A DNA stretch of 64,000 bases from Roseospira visakhapatnamensis (GCF_014197915.1 NZ_JACIGK010000003.1:1-64000), one strand, 5' to 3'; counted from the stretch's first letter, positions 42,942 to 52,643 are shown. The notes: generated by a model from the letters alone, not told the origin. Numbers and translations: made by a program.

Positions 42942-43907
42942 ATGCGGGCGTTGGTTCTCGGCACGGGCGGCATGATTGGCGATGCGGTGGCGCGGGCTCT
43001 GGCCGCGCGCGGCATCGAGACCTTTGGGGCATCTCGGGCTGGTCCGCTCGGATCTTACGATGGCTGGTGTGGTGTGCGCGCCGATCGCGCCGATCCGACG
43101 TCTGTCCGCGCTCTCCTGAACGCGCACGCCATCGACGTGCTGGTGGACATCGTCGCCTATGCGTCGGCCGAAACCGCGCGTCTTCTGACCGCCATCGATG
43201 GGCGGGTCGCGCAGTACGTCCTGGTCAGTTCGTTGGACGTCTACCGGAACTACGGGCTGTTGCATGGCCTGGAGACCGGTGTCCCGGATCCGGGTCCGCT
43301 GGACGAGAACGCGCCGCTTCGGTTGCGCCTGTATCCCTACCGGGGTGCGACACGACGGCCGCCGGAGGATCCTCTCGCGTGGCTGGATGACTATGACAAG
43401 ATTCCCATCGAAGAGGCCGTGCGTGGCCTGGCGAGCGCCTGGACGATCCTGCGTTTGCCCATGGTCTACGGTCCAGGCGACCGTCAACGCCGGTTCCGCT
43501 GGGCCATCGAGCCGATGCTGGCGGGGGCGGGCCATATCGACGTGGCCCCGGCCTGGCTGGCATGGACGACCACTTTCGGCTTCATAGACAACGTGGCGGC
43601 TGCCATAGCCCTGACCGTCGGCCAATCCCGCGCGTTCGGGGCGACCTTCAATGTGGTGGATACGCCGCCGATGTCCCATCGCTTGTGGCTGGAGCATCTC
43701 CGGGCGGTAACCGGGTGGCGCGGTGTCCTTCGATCCAACAGAACCGCCGCCCCGCCTGTGTCAGGGGGTGTCACCACTCTCGACCTGACCGTGCCGCTCG
43801 CCGTATCAGGCCAGCGTCTTGTCGATCACCTGTCCTATGTCCCTCCGGTGGATGTGTGTAGCACGCTTGCGCGCACGATCGCCGCCGAACGGTCTCAGGG
43901 ACTGTGA
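42942..43907 (+). CDS. NAD-dependent epimerase/dehydratase-like protein
   Basis: A 321-residue extended-SDR-like protein. The dinucleotide-binding motif is LGTGGMIGDAVARAL (residues 6-20). Then come DVLVDIVAYASAETARLL, QYVLVSSLDVYRNYG (the Ser strand) and ILRLPMVYGPGDRQRRF. The usual active-site YxxxK is not intact: the equivalent segment reads DDYDKIPIEEAV, so catalysis may differ or be lost. It starts 38 bp after the last importer gene on the same strand and may be co-transcribed, but its role is unknown. Confidence 0.8.
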   Translation: MRALVLGTGGMIGDAVARALAARGIETFGASRAGPLGSYDGWCGVRADRADPTSVRALLNAHAIDVLVDIVAYASAETARLLTAIDGRVAQYVLVSSLDVYRNYGLLHGLETGVPDPGPLDENAPLRLRLYPYRGATRRPPEDPLAWLDDYDKIPIEEAVRGLASAWTILRLPMVYGPGDRQRRFRWAIEPMLAGAGHIDVAPAWLAWTTTFGFIDNVAAAIALTVGQSRAFGATFNVVDTPPMSHRLWLEHLRAVTGWRGVLRSNRTAAPPVSGGVTTLDLTVPLAVSGQRLVDHLSYVPPVDVCSTLARTIAAERSQGL

Positions 43908-43953
43908 GGCGGACTGGTCCCACCGCGCCGATCCGCGTCCTGTCTCAACGCCT

Positions 43954-44373
43954 TCAATGCGGCGGCAGGCGCACCAGGTTGCGCCAGAAGCTTTCGATGC
44001 CCTTGACCACGGCGATGAAGCGGTCGAAGTCCACCGGCTTGACGATGTAGCAGTTGGCATGCAGTTCGTAGCCGCGCACCACATCCGATTCCGCCTGCGA
44101 GGTGGTGAGCACGATCACCGGCAGGCGCTTCAGGGCGGTGTCCTGCTTGATTTCCGCCAGCACCTCGCGGCCGTCCTTGCGTGGCAGGTTCAGGTCTAGC
44201 AGCACCAGGTCGGGGCGCGGAACGTCCTGGTAGCGGCCCTCCCGGCGGAGGAACGACATGGCCTCGATGCCGTCCTGAACGACGTGCAGGCGCGTCTGCG
44301 ATCCTCCTTCCTTGAAGGCCTCGGCCGCCAGACGGGCGTCACCGGGATTATCCTCGACAAGCAGGATGTCCAT
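43954..44373 (-). CDS. Single-domain response regulator (Rcp1-like)
   Basis: A 139-residue receiver without an output domain. VEDNPGDARLA is the N-terminal acidic pocket, Asp60 in DLVLLDLNLPRKDG the phosphorylation site, Thr90/Thr91 in VLTTSQAE and Lys112 in YIVKPVDF the switch residues. The EDNPGDARL start and a long loop after strand 2 are typical of Rcp1/phytochrome-partner regulators. Its kinase is not in the window. It lies 188 bp downstream of the diguanylate cyclase gene on the same strand, so the two may work together. The ATG at 44373 removes a 40-residue unconserved lead. Confidence 0.9.
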   Translation of the reverse strand: MDILLVEDNPGDARLAAEAFKEGGSQTRLHVVQDGIEAMSFLRREGRYQDVPRPDLVLLDLNLPRKDGREVLAEIKQDTALKRLPVIVLTTSQAESDVVRGYELHANCYIVKPVDFDRFIAVVKGIESFWRNLVRLPPH

Positions 44374-44561
44374 AGTCGCGGTGAGCCTCCGTCTTGGATA
44401 GGCGCGGGCATGGGGTCCGCTGTCCGTGGGCGGTTCGGGCACGTCGATGGCGGAGCCCGAAAAAAGCGCGTGATGCCCACAAACGTACCGCAACTTCGGG
44501 CGCGAGGGAAACGCCGGACACCCCGGCGAGCGGGGCCTGTCGGCGGCCGTCCTCCCGGCGG

Positions 44562-45872
44562 TCAGCCGTCCTGCCCGTGGCGGGCGGCGAGGGTCTTGGA
44601 GTAGAAGCGCACGGTGTTCTTGCCTGATCGCTTGGCGGCATACATGGCCGCGTCGGCGGCCTCGATCAGCGCCTCGTTGGTGTCGCCGTTGTCGGGGATC
44701 ATGGCGATGCCGATGCTGGCCGTCAGGGGCCGGTCGGTCGGCACGTCATCGAAGGGGTGCGTGATTTCCTGGAGCAGCTTGGTGGCGACGGCCTCGGCGG
44801 CGTCGCGGTTGCGGACCTCGGGCAGGATGACGACGAACTCGTCGCCGCCCAGGCGGGAGACCTCATCGGAGATACGCACCGCGCCGCGCAGCCGCGCGGC
44901 CACCTCGCGCAGCACCGTGTCGCCCACGGCGTGCCCGGCGGAATCGTTGATGTCCTTGAAGCCGTCCAGGTCCAGGAACAGCAACGCCGCCTCGCGTTGA
45001 TAGCGGGTGGCCTGTTCGATGGTGCTCGCCAGCAGGCGCTGGAACAGTTGGCGGTTGCCAAGCCCCGTCAACGGATCCGTGGTGGCCTGGCGCAGCAAAT
45101 CCTGCTCGGCATGGCGCCGAAAGGTGATGTCACTGAAGATCGCCACGTAGCCGGCCGTGCCGCCGGAGTCGTCGTGCACCACGTTGATACGCAGCCACTC
45201 CGGCGTGACCTCGCCGTGCTTGCGGCGGGTCCAGATCTCACCCTCCCAGGCGCCGGTCTCCCGAAGCTGTTGCCAGAGCGCCTCGTAGAAGGCGGCCTCG
45301 TGGATGCCCGTGCGCAGGAGCGAGGACTGGGTGCCCACCACCTCCTGGTTCTCGAATCCGGTGACGCGGCAGAAAGCCGGATTTACGCGAACCACCTTGC
45401 CGGCGGCGTCGGTGACCATGATGCCGGTGTCGATGGCGCGAAACGCGGCCTCGGCCAGGAGCAGGCGCTGGTTGGCGCGCTGACGCTCCACGGCGTAGAG
45501 CAGCGACCGCTTGATGAGCTGGCCGTCGCCCCGCCCCTTGACCAGGTAATCCTGGGCGCCGCGTTGCACGGCCCCGATGGCGATGTCGGTGGCATCGATG
45601 CCGGTGAGCACGACGATGGCGATGTCGGCCCGCGTGCGGTGCACGATTTCCAGGGTTTCGAGGCCGTTCGAGTCCGGCAGGGTTAGGTCCAGCAGGATGA
45701 CGTCGAACGACTCCTGGCGCAAGAGGTCCAGGGCGGGCGCCAGCGACGTCACATGGGTGAAGGACAAACGGGCCCCATCCGCGTCGTCGAGCAGATACTG
45801 AATCAGGCGTGCATCGCCCAGGTTGTCCTCAATCAGAAGGCAGGTCAGCCCTTCGCCCAGATCCATGTCCAT
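44562..45872 (-). CDS. Response regulator diguanylate cyclase (REC-PAS-GGDEF)
   Basis: A 436-residue signalling protein that should make cyclic di-GMP on phosphorylation. Domains in order: receiver (1-125; phospho-acceptor Asp62, Lys112), PAS (about 140-260, with VTDAAGKVVRVNPAFCRVTGF and WTRRKHGEVTPEWLRI) and GGDEF (about 265-430). The active-site GGDEF is intact, and an RISD inhibitory I-site lies five residues before it, so product inhibition is expected. There is no EAL domain and no membrane segment. ATGs at 45872 and 45866 are both possible starts. Confidence 0.93.
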   Translation of the reverse strand: MDMDLGEGLTCLLIEDNLGDARLIQYLLDDADGARLSFTHVTSLAPALDLLRQESFDVILLDLTLPDSNGLETLEIVHRTRADIAIVVLTGIDATDIAIGAVQRGAQDYLVKGRGDGQLIKRSLLYAVERQRANQRLLLAEAAFRAIDTGIMVTDAAGKVVRVNPAFCRVTGFENQEVVGTQSSLLRTGIHEAAFYEALWQQLRETGAWEGEIWTRRKHGEVTPEWLRINVVHDDSGGTAGYVAIFSDITFRRHAEQDLLRQATTDPLTGLGNRQLFQRLLASTIEQATRYQREAALLFLDLDGFKDINDSAGHAVGDTVLREVAARLRGAVRISDEVSRLGGDEFVVILPEVRNRDAAEAVATKLLQEITHPFDDVPTDRPLTASIGIAMIPDNGDTNEALIEAADAAMYAAKRSGKNTVRFYSKTLAARHGQDG

Positions 45873-46116
45873 CGTTGTCGTACCGACCCGTGTTCGCCGT
45901 TCCGCCGGAAGAGTTCACAGCGTCGCGGACGTCGGGCATCGCGTGCCCGCGATCGCCTGGGTGCCATGACGACGCGACGACGCCACCGACCGAGCCGGGG
46001 TTAATCGATGAACCCCTTGCCGTTCCTCTCTGTCGCGGCCCATCAACGCGCAAACAATCCGGACGGTCAAGATCAAACCGGGAGCGCCACGGTCCTTCCA
46101 GGGTCCCCCGTCGGGG

Positions 46117-47508
46117 TCAGGCGCTCTTGGGGTCGGCGGCGCGCGGTGGCGCCTCGTCCGCCAGGTGAAGCTGGGCGGCCGCCAGGGCATCGCTTTGCCG
46201 TGCCGCCAGGGCGTCGACGTTAAAGTCATCGATCAAGTTGTGGAACAACTGGTGCCAGTTTATCTCGGCTTTCAGGTGCATGAACACCGAACCCAATCCA
46301 ATCGCCGCGCGATCCATGAGCACGAACTCGCGGGGTGGCTTCACGCCGCCCACCTGCTTGAGCTTTTCATGGACCCCTTCCGCGACGTTGCGGCCCTGGC
46401 GCCCGCTGTTCGTTTCCTGGATGCGCCGCGTGCGGTCTTCCATCAGGGGTGCGTAAATGAACTCCGCCCACAGGTTCAGGACCTCGATCAGATCCTTGCT
46501 GAGGTTCTCGAACCCCCAGCATTCATAAGCATGAACGGCGCGGTCGTGGTCGTTGTCCCGCAGCGCGAAGAACAGGTCGATGACGCCCTTCACAAACCGC
46601 GGCGGGAAGATGCGGATGGCGCCGTAGTCCAGCAGATTGATGCTGTGATCATCGCGAACCGTGTAGTTGCCGAGATGCGGGTCGCCGTGGATCACGCCGT
46701 ACTCATAGAACGGCACGTACCAGGCCCGGAACATGTTGTAGGCGATCCGGTTGCGGACCTCGGGCGACTCGTCGACGAACTCAAGCATGCGCCGGCCGTC
46801 CATCCAGCTCATGGTCAACAGACGCTGCGTGGACACCTCGGGCACGACGGTGGGGATGTGCACATGGGGCTCGTCGCGCAACATGTGGCCGTACAGCGCC
46901 ATGTTGCGGGCCTCGCGGGCGTAGTCCAGTTCCTCGCGCAGGCGCTCGGCGATCTCGGCGTGAATGTCGCTGGGGTCGATGGCGCTGTCGTAGCTGCGGT
47001 AGATGGAGATGATCCATTTGAGTTGCCGCAAGTCGGCCTCGACCACCGAGGCCATGTCCGGGTATTGCAGCTTGCAGGCCAATCGCGTGCCGTCGGGCAG
47101 GGTGGCCCGGTGCACCTGGCCCAGCGAGGCGGCGGCCGTGGCCTCGCGGTCGAACGTGCCGAACCGCGCCGGCCAGTCCGCGCCCAGTTCGGCCTTCATG
47201 CGCCGACGCACGAACGGCCAGCCCATGCGCGGAGCATCGGCCTGCAACTGCGCCAGTTCGCGGGTGTACTCCTCGGGCAGCGCCTCCGGGATGGTGGACA
47301 GGATCTGCGCCACCTTCATCAACGGCCCCTTCAGGCCGCCCAGCGCCTCGCGCAATTCGCTGGCCTGGCGGCCCTTGTCGAATCGCATGCCCAGGTACCG
47401 CTCGCCGGCGGCCCGGGCGGCGATGCCGCTCATGGCGGTGGACACCTGGGCATAGCGCCGCACGCGTCCGCCCAGGTTGTTGTTTTCTCGCGACTTGTTC
47501 TCGGGCAT
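46117..47508 (-). CDS. UbiB/ABC1 (ADCK) atypical kinase family protein
   Basis: A 463-residue member of the ABC1/ADCK/UbiB family linked to ubiquinone synthesis. The family's KxGQ-type N-terminal motif appears as LMKVAQILSTIPEALPEEYT. The ATP loop is Ala-rich (TAAASLGQVHRATLPDG), the catalytic Lys lies in LACKLQYP, and YGVIHGDPHLGNYTV and LLDYGAIRIFP are the catalytic and metal-binding loops. The KxGQ deviation (KVAQ) is seen in some family members. It follows pepF after 3 bp, so the two form an operon. Confidence 0.9.
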   Translation of the reverse strand: MPENKSRENNNLGGRVRRYAQVSTAMSGIAARAAGERYLGMRFDKGRQASELREALGGLKGPLMKVAQILSTIPEALPEEYTRELAQLQADAPRMGWPFVRRRMKAELGADWPARFGTFDREATAAASLGQVHRATLPDGTRLACKLQYPDMASVVEADLRQLKWIISIYRSYDSAIDPSDIHAEIAERLREELDYAREARNMALYGHMLRDEPHVHIPTVVPEVSTQRLLTMSWMDGRRMLEFVDESPEVRNRIAYNMFRAWYVPFYEYGVIHGDPHLGNYTVRDDHSINLLDYGAIRIFPPRFVKGVIDLFFALRDNDHDRAVHAYECWGFENLSKDLIEVLNLWAEFIYAPLMEDRTRRIQETNSGRQGRNVAEGVHEKLKQVGGVKPPREFVLMDRAAIGLGSVFMHLKAEINWHQLFHNLIDDFNVDALAARQSDALAAAQLHLADEAPPRAADPKSA

Positions 47509-47511
47509 GGC

Positions 47512-49350
47512 TTAGGCCAGTTGCTCCAGTTCGTCGATGAAGGTGGTCAGCACGCCAAGGCCGCGCCGCCAGAACGCCGGGTCGCGGGCATCCAGGCCGA
47601 ACGGGGCCAGCAGCTCCGTGTGGCGCAGGGTCCCGCCGGCGGCCAGCATGTCCAGGTACTTTTCCTGGAAGTCGGGGACCGTGCCCGCCTGATGGACGGC
47701 GTAGAGACTGTTCACCAGGCAGTCGCCGAAGGCGTAGGCATAGACGTAGAACGGCGTGTGCACGAAATGCGGAATGTAGCCCCAGAACACGCGGTAACTG
47801 TCGTCGAAGTCGAACGCCGGCCCCAGGCTTTCCCGCTGGACATCCATCCAGATGGCGCTTAGCCGGTCCTCGGACAAGGCCCCCTCGCGCCGTTCCCGGT
47901 GCACGCGATACTCGAACTCATGGAAGGCGACCTGACGCACCACCGTGTTGAGCATGTCCTCGACCTTGCCCGTCAGCAGGGTCCGCCGCCGCTTCGGGTC
48001 GGTCTCGGCGTTCAGCATGGCCCGGAAGGTCAGCATCTCGCCGAACACCGAGGCGGTCTCGGCCAGCGTCAGCGGGGTATCCGACATCAGCACGCCACGC
48101 GGCGCGGCCAGCACCTGGTGCACGCCGTGACCCAGTTCGTGGGCCAGCGTCATCACGTCGCGGCTGCGGCCCATGAAGTTCAGCAGCAGATAGGGATGCG
48201 CCGACGGCACCGTGGGATGGGCGAAGGCCCCCGAGGTCTTGCCCGGGCGCGGCGGCACGTCGATCCAGGCGTTGTCGAAAAAGCGTTGGCCGACCTCGGC
48301 CAGACGCGGACTGAAGGCCCCGTAGGCGTTCAGCACCAGATCGCGGGCCTCGGGCCAGGCATAGCGGCGGTCCTCGGCGTCGGGCAGCGGCGCGTTGCGG
48401 TCCCAGGTGGCGAGCCGCTCCTGACCGAACCATCGCGCCTTCAGGGCGTAGTAACGGTGGGCGGTGTCGGCGTACGAGTCGCGCACCGCCGTGACCAGCG
48501 CCTCCACCACCTCGTCCTCCACCTGGTTGGCCAGATTGCGGGACGCCAGGGCGTGGGGATACCGCCGCCACGTGTCCTCGATCTGCTTGTCCTTGGCCAG
48601 GGTGTTGGTGATGTGGGCGAACACGCGGGCGTTGGCCGCCAACTCCGCGCCGATGGCCCGGGCGGCGCTCTCGCGTCGCGACCGCTGGGTGTCGGACAAC
48701 TGGTCGAGGGCCTCGGTCAGCGTGCGCGACTGCCCGTCGATGTCGAAGCGCAGGTGCGCCAGCGTCTCGTCGAACAGGCGCACCCAGGCGGCGCGGCCGG
48801 TCACCTCCTTTTCGTGGATCAGTCGCTCCATGGCCTCGGGCAGTTCGTGATCCCGGAAGGCCCGGACCGTGCGGATCCAGGCGGCATAATGGTTCAGCGC
48901 CGGCGCGGTCAGCTTGTCGGCCAGGGTCTCGTCGTCGAGCTGATTGATCTCCAGGGTGAAGAACAGAAGCAGCGACGAGATGTCCGTCACCTTTTCCTGC
49001 ATGCCCTGATGAAAGCGCCCGATGGTCTCGTCCGTCTGGTCCACGGCGTGCAGGAGCTGCGCGTAGGACATGATGCGGTAGAGGGTTTCGCTGATCGCCT
49101 CGAACGCCGCGATCGCCGCGCCCAGGTCCGCGCCGGACAGGGCGGCGACCTGACCCAGGTGGCGCTCCCGGAAGGCCGCGGCCGAGGCGCGCGCCGCCGT
49201 CAGGTCGGACTCCAGCACCGGGTCGTCCATGCCGCCGTACAGGTCCGCCAGGTCCCAGCCGGGCAGGGTGGATGACAGGCCGCCGCCGCCCTCCGGGGCG
49301 CGGGCGGGACCGGGGGTGTGCGTGGGGGGCAGGGGATCGGAAGCGGGCAT
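47512..49350 (-). CDS. pepF: Oligoendopeptidase F (M3 family)
   Basis: A 612-residue zinc metallopeptidase of the M3B family that cleaves short peptides in the cytoplasm. The zinc motif HELGH is at about 404-408, in MTLAHELGHGVHQVL, and the third ligand Glu lies in LAETASVFGEML. The N-terminal DLADLYGGMDDP and the C-terminal FHEFEYRVHRERR, FVHTPFYVYAYAFGDCLV and AAGGTLRHTELLAPFGLDARDPAFW are typical PepF blocks. The ATG at 49350 follows AAGGAG. The frame stays open for several hundred codons upstream, but only as an antisense frame over the acyl-CoA ligase. Confidence 0.95.
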   Translation of the reverse strand: MPASDPLPPTHTPGPARAPEGGGGLSSTLPGWDLADLYGGMDDPVLESDLTAARASAAAFRERHLGQVAALSGADLGAAIAAFEAISETLYRIMSYAQLLHAVDQTDETIGRFHQGMQEKVTDISSLLLFFTLEINQLDDETLADKLTAPALNHYAAWIRTVRAFRDHELPEAMERLIHEKEVTGRAAWVRLFDETLAHLRFDIDGQSRTLTEALDQLSDTQRSRRESAARAIGAELAANARVFAHITNTLAKDKQIEDTWRRYPHALASRNLANQVEDEVVEALVTAVRDSYADTAHRYYALKARWFGQERLATWDRNAPLPDAEDRRYAWPEARDLVLNAYGAFSPRLAEVGQRFFDNAWIDVPPRPGKTSGAFAHPTVPSAHPYLLLNFMGRSRDVMTLAHELGHGVHQVLAAPRGVLMSDTPLTLAETASVFGEMLTFRAMLNAETDPKRRRTLLTGKVEDMLNTVVRQVAFHEFEYRVHRERREGALSEDRLSAIWMDVQRESLGPAFDFDDSYRVFWGYIPHFVHTPFYVYAYAFGDCLVNSLYAVHQAGTVPDFQEKYLDMLAAGGTLRHTELLAPFGLDARDPAFWRRGLGVLTTFIDELEQLA

Positions 49351-49587
49351 GCGGGTCTCCTTGCTGTCTTCCGCGATATGGGGACGGTGACGCACGGAGT
49401 CCACCGTCCGGCGGTGGGCCGGGGCGGACGGGGGCACTCCGCGCTTGCCATGCGGCCACCGTCCGATGGACAAATGTGTATACCGACAACCGGCTTGGGA
49501 CGTTGGGGTGAGCGCCGCCAAACATCGTGGGTTGTCGAGAGAATACCGGTGAGCGGGACACAGGGGGCCGCGCCCCGGAGGGCGGCC

Positions 49588-51498
49588 ATGAGCGGGCCGA
49601 CGGTCAGTCTCCGCGACCGGCGACGGAAAGACCAACCGCGCGGACAGGGTGGCACCCCGACCGCGACCGAGAGGGAGACGAATCTCGTGCCATCCCCGCG
49701 TCATCGTGCCACGGACTTCGAGACGGCCATCGACCTGGTCGGCGTGTTCCTCAACCAGGCCAAGCGCTTCCAGCGCGCTCCGTTGTTGTGGCGCAAGCGG
49801 GACGGCGCGTGGCGATCCCAGTCCTGGGGCGAGGTCCGGACCCAGGCGGTGGCGATGGCCAACGCGCTGATCGCCTTGGGGGTTCGCCCGGGGGACAGGG
49901 TGGCGCTGATCAGCGAGAACCGGCCGGAGTGGTTCATCGCCGACCTGGCGATCCTGATGGCGGGCGGCGTGGTGACGCCATGCTACGTGACCAACACCGT
50001 CGCCGACCACCTGCACGTCCTGGATGATTCCGGCGCGACGGTGATGATCGTCTCCACGCCCCAACTGGCGGCCCGGGCGCTGGAGGCCGCCGGCATGGCC
50101 CGGATCACCCCCGTCGCCGTCGCCATCGAGGATCCCCAGCTCCACCAGCACACCGGCATCGACGTGCATGCCTGGGGCGACCTTATCGAGCGTCATCGCG
50201 CCCAGCCCTGGCCGGCCACCCTGGCGGCGATCGAGCCCGACGACGTGGCGGTCATCATCTACACCAGCGGCACCGGGGGCGTGCCCAAGGGGGTGATGCT
50301 CAGCCATGCCAACATCCTGCACAACTGCGCGGGGGCCTATGCCGTGCTGAGGACGCTCGGGCTGGGGCGCGAGGTGTTCCTGTCGTTCCTGCCGCTCAGC
50401 CATTCCTACGAGCACACCGCCGGCCTGCACTTCCCCCTGTCCATCGGCGCCGAGATCTGGTTCGCGGAGAACGTCGATCGGCTGGCCAGCAACATGACCG
50501 AGGCCCGGCCGACCATCATGACCGCCGTGCCACGCCTTTATGAGTCGATGCGCACGCGCGTGGTGCGCGGCCTGGAAAGCCAGTCGCCGGCGAAGCGCAA
50601 GCTGTTCCAGCGGGCGCTGGACCTGGGCCTGAAGCGCTATCACGACCCCAAGTCCCTGACTCTCCTGGAGCGATTGCAGGACTACGTCGTGGACCGCCTG
50701 GTCCGCTCCAAGGTGCGCAAGCGGTTCGGCGGCCGCCTGAAGGCCATGGTCTCGGGGGGCGGTCCGTTGAACGTGGACGTGGGGCTGTTCTTCCATGCCC
50801 TGGGCGTGCCCATCCTGCAAGGCTATGGCCAGACCGAGTCGTCCCCGGTGATCAGCGTCAACCGGCCGGGCAAGGTGCGCATGCACACCGTGGGACCGCC
50901 GTTGAAGGATGTTCAGGTGCGTCTGGCCGAGGATGGCGAGATCCTGGTCAAGGGCGGGCTGGTCATGCAGGGCTACTGGAACAACCCGAAGGCCACCGCC
51001 GACGTGATCGATGCCGACGGCTGGCTGCATACCGGCGACGTCGGGCTCATTGACGCCGAGGGCTGCATCCAGATCACCGACCGGAAGAAGGACATCATCG
51101 TCAACTCGGGGGGCGACAACATCTCGCCGCAGCGGGTCGAGGGGCTGTTGTGCCTGGAACAGGAAATCGCCCAGGCCATGATCTATGGCGATCGGCGGCC
51201 GCACCTGGTGGCGTTGCTGGTGCCCGACAGCGAATGGCTGGGCCGCTGGGCGGCCAAGGCCGGCAAGGACGCCGATCTGCCGGCGCTGGCCGACGATCCC
51301 GACCTGCGATCGGCGATCGGCGCGGCGGTGACCCGGGTCAACGCCAAGCTGGGACAGATCGAGAAGGTGCGCCGCTTCATGATCGCGCCGGAGCCGTTCA
51401 CCGTGGACAACGACCAGATGACGCCGACCCTGAAGGTGCGGCGCCATATCCTGAAAGCGGAGTACGGGGACCGCCTGGAACGGCTCTATCGGTCCTGA
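49588..51498 (+). CDS. Long-chain acyl-CoA synthetase (AMP-binding)
   Basis: A 636-residue ANL-superfamily ligase that activates a fatty acid to acyl-CoA via acyl-AMP. Motifs: AMP-binding loop YTSGTGGVPKG, LSFLPLSHSYEHT, GYGQTESSP, and C-terminal DGWLHTGDVGLIDAEGCIQITDRKKDIIV with the hinge Asp and the catalytic Lys near the end (DQMTPTLKVRR). It resembles the FadD15-like long-chain class in its insertion around residues 330-400. The ATG at 49588 has a GGAGGG ribosome site; a GTG at 49687 is an alternative nearer the conserved start. It is convergent with, and overlaps by 13 bp, the FtsB-like gene. Confidence 0.93.
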   Translation: MSGPTVSLRDRRRKDQPRGQGGTPTATERETNLVPSPRHRATDFETAIDLVGVFLNQAKRFQRAPLLWRKRDGAWRSQSWGEVRTQAVAMANALIALGVRPGDRVALISENRPEWFIADLAILMAGGVVTPCYVTNTVADHLHVLDDSGATVMIVSTPQLAARALEAAGMARITPVAVAIEDPQLHQHTGIDVHAWGDLIERHRAQPWPATLAAIEPDDVAVIIYTSGTGGVPKGVMLSHANILHNCAGAYAVLRTLGLGREVFLSFLPLSHSYEHTAGLHFPLSIGAEIWFAENVDRLASNMTEARPTIMTAVPRLYESMRTRVVRGLESQSPAKRKLFQRALDLGLKRYHDPKSLTLLERLQDYVVDRLVRSKVRKRFGGRLKAMVSGGGPLNVDVGLFFHALGVPILQGYGQTESSPVISVNRPGKVRMHTVGPPLKDVQVRLAEDGEILVKGGLVMQGYWNNPKATADVIDADGWLHTGDVGLIDAEGCIQITDRKKDIIVNSGGDNISPQRVEGLLCLEQEIAQAMIYGDRRPHLVALLVPDSEWLGRWAAKAGKDADLPALADDPDLRSAIGAAVTRVNAKLGQIEKVRRFMIAPEPFTVDNDQMTPTLKVRRHILKAEYGDRLERLYRS

Positions 51499-51863
51499 CC
51501 GGGATCGACGGGGCCGAGATCGCCGCCGGGATCGGCCGATGCCGGCGCGACCTCGGCATTCAGGACCATGATCTCGTCCGGGCCGATCAGGTTCAGCATG
51601 CGTCGGGCCTGTTCGTCCAGCATGTCCGGGTGCAGGTGGTCGGGCCGCAGCAGCGAGACCCGGTGTTCCAGTTCGCGGCGCTCGGCCGAGACCACGGCCA
51701 GTTCGGCGCGGGCTTCCTTGATGGCGTGGCGCAGGGACCACCACGTCGTCAGCCCCCGGTCGCCATGGACGGCGTGATAGGCGAAGTACGCCATGGCCGC
51801 CACCCCCAGGAGGGGCGGCACGACCAGACGGGCACGCCGGCGCGAATCGGCAAGTGTAGACAT
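51486..51863 (-). CDS. FtsB/DivIC-like septum-formation protein
   Basis: A 125-residue bitopic protein: short basic N-terminus, one membrane span (about 13-31, LVVPPLLGVAAMAYFAYHA), then a coiled coil (LRHAIKEARAELAVVSAERRELEHRVSLL) and RPDHLHPDMLDEQARRMLNLIGPDEIMVL. The last segment is the FtsB/DivIC signature (DxLDExARxxLxLxxPDEIV). FtsB joins FtsL and FtsQ in the divisome. In many alphaproteobacteria it sits between eno and pdhA; here it lies between the acyl-CoA ligase and a cytochrome b561. Confidence 0.87.
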   Translation of the reverse strand: MSTLADSRRRARLVVPPLLGVAAMAYFAYHAVHGDRGLTTWWSLRHAIKEARAELAVVSAERRELEHRVSLLRPDHLHPDMLDEQARRMLNLIGPDEIMVLNAEVAPASADPGGDLGPVDPGQDR

Positions 51864-52094
51864 GACCGTAGTGAATCAGGGGGCACTGACTCCGTCAAGG
51901 AGGGTGCGGCCCCGAGTCCCCGGTGATGGCGGAAGCGTTGCCGGAATGCCGCAGGTCGTCCGTCCCGGCGACGTGGCGGTGGGCGACCGAAGCCCGGGCG
52001 TCGCGGCGACACCCGGGCGTTCGACGGGGCCATTCCCTCACCGACCAGGAAGGCCACCCTCTCGATCCGGCACCGACGGCGCCGCGCGTGGGGC

Positions 52095-52643
52095 TCAGCG
52101 GGGAGTCGCGCTCAGCATGCGGCGCAGGGTGGGATCGTCATTCCAGAAATGGTGAATCAGGGAGACCAGGGCGTGGCCGGCCACCAGCGCCAGCACGAGA
52201 TAACTGCCCCACTCGTGGATCAGGTGGGCGGGACCGGCGATCCAGGCGACCTCTCCCTGCGCGGGAATGGTGAACAGTCCGAGCATCGCGACGGCATGGC
52301 CGTTGTAAAGGGACATCAGGACGCCCGATGCCGGCAGGGCCACGGTGGCCACCAGCAGTGTTCTGTGCAGCAGGTCGCGCAACCGCTCGGCCGCGACGGA
52401 CTGTCCCTCGACCGCGCCCGGCCGGGTCTGGAGGGTGGCCCAGGCGATGCGGACCAGCGCCAGCGCCAGGGCGAGGACCCCCAGGGTCTTGTGCACCTGG
52501 ATCAGGGCGCCTTTGTCCGGGCTCCGGGGCATGCCCGCCAGGACCAGACCGAAGGCGATCAGACCCAGGATGAGCAGGGCGATGGTCCAGTGGTTGATAA
52601 TGCTGATCCAGCCATAGCGGGATCGGGTGTCGGTGAGTGGCAT
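52095..52643 (-). CDS. Cytochrome b561
   Basis: A 182-residue four-helix di-haem membrane protein that shuttles electrons between quinols and acceptors. SRYGWISIINHWTIALLILGLIAFGLVLAG holds the first haem-ligand His. IQVHKTLGVLALALALVRIAW and LIHEWGSYLVLALVAGHALVSLIHHFW supply the other ligands in the family's H-H-H-H pattern. The ATG at 52643 is followed by PLTDTRSRYGW, the normal family start; the longer upstream frame is not conserved. Confidence 0.92.
   Translation of the reverse strand: MPLTDTRSRYGWISIINHWTIALLILGLIAFGLVLAGMPRSPDKGALIQVHKTLGVLALALALVRIAWATLQTRPGAVEGQSVAAERLRDLLHRTLLVATVALPASGVLMSLYNGHAVAMLGLFTIPAQGEVAWIAGPAHLIHEWGSYLVLALVAGHALVSLIHHFWNDDPTLRRMLSATPR

Noticed and set aside
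49351-51744. Several hundred extra codons open upstream of pepF on the minus strand, suggesting a giant fusion
   Set aside because: The extra part is antisense to the acyl-CoA synthetase gene and to the end of the FtsB-like gene, is rich in His/Arg/Gly of the kind produced by GC-rich antisense frames, and pepF has a good start at 49350.
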